A stretch of DNA of 7,112 nt from Pyrinomonadaceae bacterium. Lineage in GTDB: Bacteria; Acidobacteriota; Blastocatellia; Pyrinomonadales; Pyrinomonadaceae. Below the pieces are notes generated by a model that was given only the letters and a program-made list of their open reading frames with translations, was not told the DNA's origin and did no database searches. Positions 5,761-7,112 of the stretch are shown one piece after another (within the stretch, counting starts at the first letter, position 1; the number at the start of each line of letters is the position of its first letter). The translations under genes and the position numbers were made by a program. The DNA is taken from assembly GCA_025937955.1 (NCBI GenBank), contig JAICQI010000299.1:1-7112 (forward strand), read 5' to 3'.

Positions 5761-7112
5761 ATGCAAAATCCTGCTCCAGATTTATCTTCGCGCCTGCGGC
5801 GCGATCTCGGCACGCTCGAATCTTATGCCGCACTGATTGGTATTCTTATCGGCGCGGGAATTTTTCAGGTCACGAGCCAGGCGTGGGCGCTGACTGGTCC
5901 AAGCGTGATTCTCGGTTATTTGGTCCTCACGCCCGCAATTCTCGCGACTTCGATTCCTTACGCCGCGTACCTTTCGACGCCACTCGGCCGCGAGCCGGGC
6001 GGCGAGTATCTACACATCTCACGGACCCTGAAAGGCCTTCGTCTCGCGTACGTTGGCGCGTGGCTGAAGATCATTTCGTACATCGGCGCGGGCGCTTACC
6101 TCGCCAACGCCATGGCTGGATATCTGATTGCGTTGAGCGGCAATCGCATCGACGCACAGCGATTTCGCCTCCCGTTAGCGTTGGCTGCTCTGGTGGTTTT
6201 TTATTTGATTCACGTCATCGGCATACGCTGGTTCGGTCGTTTCCAGGTATTGATGTCGGCGCTGAAGTGCCTGGCGCTGCTGGTGCTGATCGTTCCGGGT
6301 CTGTTCATGCTGCGGAGCTCTAACTACGTGCCGTTCTTCACGCACGGCGTGAGTGGTTTCGGCGCGAGCCTGTTGCCGTTGTTTTTTGCTTACGCCGGCT
6401 TCGAGTCGATCGCGCAAACGGCCGGTGAAGTGAAAGACAGCACGCGTCGTCTGCCGAAAGTCTTGCTGAAAGGAATCACGGTCACGGCGTTATTCTACGT
6501 TTTCACTTCGATCGTTTCCTTCGGCGTGTTACCGGGCGGACGCCTGCAAGAGAGCAGCGCGCCGATGGCTGCGGTGGCTTCGAGCTATCTGCCCGCGGGC
6601 GCGGCGATCTTTGTCACCATCGGCGCGATCGCCGCGATCATGACTGCGCTCAACGGCACGATCTTCGTTCCTTCACGACTCGCGATCATGTTTGTCGAAG
6701 ACGGTCTCGCGCCGCGCTGGCTCGGATTCATCAACAAAACCACCGCCACGCCGATCCGCGCTCTGACGATGACGTTGTTGTGTTGCGCGATTTTGCTGAT
6801 CAGTGGACAGCTTGCACTCGCGTTGAACGTTGCAGTGTTTGCGCTGGTCGTGCTTTATTTCATCCATAGCTTAGTATTTCTGTTTCTCCCGCGGCTGAAT
6901 CCGAGTCTTGCGAGCGAGATCGACATCAACCTGCCGCGTCGCGTGCAGCAGGCGGCGGCAGTCGTCTCGCTGATCTCGATGGGCTTGATGATCCTGATTC
7001 AGTTACGCCAGGACGTTGACGTGTTGAGCACGCAGACACTCAGTGAACGGATAAATGGTCAGTCATTGACATCCATTGAGCTGATACTGGTTTGGGGCAT
7101 CGTCGGCGCGGC
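5761..7112 (+). CDS. APC-superfamily amino acid permease (3' end outside window)
   Basis: This is a membrane transporter of the amino acid-polyamine-organocation superfamily, probably moving an amino acid across the inner membrane with a coupled ion or by exchange. 450 codons are visible with no stop before the edge. The glycine-rich break in the first membrane helix is IGAGIF (30-35), typical of the substrate site. The signature FFAYAGFESIAQTAGEVKD (208-226), followed by RRLPK, is the classic APC helix 6 and loop motif. Hydrophobic segments lie near 22-43, 47-73, 96-126, 137-159, 161-184, 201-220, 237-257, 270-303, 334-352, 356-375, 396-416 and from 439 on, consistent with about 12 helices once complete. 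ATG 5761 is the first usable start, because an in-frame TAA occurs at 5749-5751. No Shine-Dalgarno is visible. The substrate cannot be assigned. Confidence 0.9.
   Translation, partial: MQNPAPDLSSRLRRDLGTLESYAALIGILIGAGIFQVTSQAWALTGPSVILGYLVLTPAILATSIPYAAYLSTPLGREPGGEYLHISRTLKGLRLAYVGAWLKIISYIGAGAYLANAMAGYLIALSGNRIDAQRFRLPLALAALVVFYLIHVIGIRWFGRFQVLMSALKCLALLVLIVPGLFMLRSSNYVPFFTHGVSGFGASLLPLFFAYAGFESIAQTAGEVKDSTRRLPKVLLKGITVTALFYVFTSIVSFGVLPGGRLQESSAPMAAVASSYLPAGAAIFVTIGAIAAIMTALNGTIFVPSRLAIMFVEDGLAPRWLGFINKTTATPIRALTMTLLCCAILLISGQLALALNVAVFALVVLYFIHSLVFLFLPRLNPSLASEIDINLPRRVQQAAAVVSLISMGLMILIQLRQDVDVLSTQTLSERINGQSLTSIELILVWGIVGA

Noticed and set aside
5883..6323. 146-codon + strand open frame overlapping the permease
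   Set aside because: It is out of frame with the clear APC permease reading, is Arg-rich and lacks hydrophobic segments or motifs.
1..7112. A new defence or mobile system around the AddAB genes
   Set aside because: The neighbours are an ordinary hydrolase fusion and an amino acid permease; no integrase, transposase, toxin, CRISPR repeat or retron-like element is visible, and AddAB itself is a standard repair enzyme.

Overview
The window is a gene-dense, single-strand stretch of chromosome. All four protein genes lie on the + strand with short gaps: the 3' end of an AddB-type nuclease gene, a complete addA-type helicase-nuclease gene, a complete dienelactone hydrolase fused to an NTF2/SnoaL-like domain, and the 5' part of an APC-superfamily amino acid permease that runs off the right edge. 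By eye the GC content is in the high fifties (not computed). The organism cannot be named from the sequence. Moderately high GC, a coding style rich in GATCG and GCG, start sites without Shine-Dalgarno motifs, and small palindromic repeats of the 'CCACAGAT / ATCTGTGG' and 'GGGCGGC...GCCGCCC' styles would suit a soil bacterium such as an acidobacterium or a verrucomicrobium. That placement is low-confidence inference.

Layout. 2-583: C-terminal PD-(D/E)XK nuclease part of an AddB-like protein, start outside the window. 588-4451: AddA-like UvrD-family helicase with a C-terminal nuclease domain, starting 4 nt after the addB stop. 4472-5692: hydrolase fusion, starting 20 nt after addA. 5693-5748: a 56-nt near-perfect hairpin. 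5761 to the right edge: permease. No stretch over 300 bases lacks a gene, and I saw no rRNA, tRNA, CRISPR array, insertion sequence or classical intrinsic terminator.

How the genes relate. The first two genes should encode the two subunits of one heterodimeric helicase-nuclease (AddAB type), which processes double-strand DNA ends for RecA-dependent recombination. Their tight junction fits coupled synthesis. The hydrolase and permease have no evident functional link to AddAB and may simply be co-oriented neighbours.

The most interesting signal is not a new enzyme system but small repeats at gene edges. All three gene junctions carry look-alike sequences built around an ATC(C/T)G(T/C)GG core, some with the inverted GCC(A/G)CAGAT arm. 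They overlap functional codons: the addB stop and addA start lie in a 10-nt tandem duplication, and the addA stop sits in the centre of a perfect 9-bp palindrome. A different GC-rich palindrome lies inside addA and is translated in frame, adding a short linker to the helicase. Part of the genes' ends and one internal loop thus appear to be made from repeat DNA.
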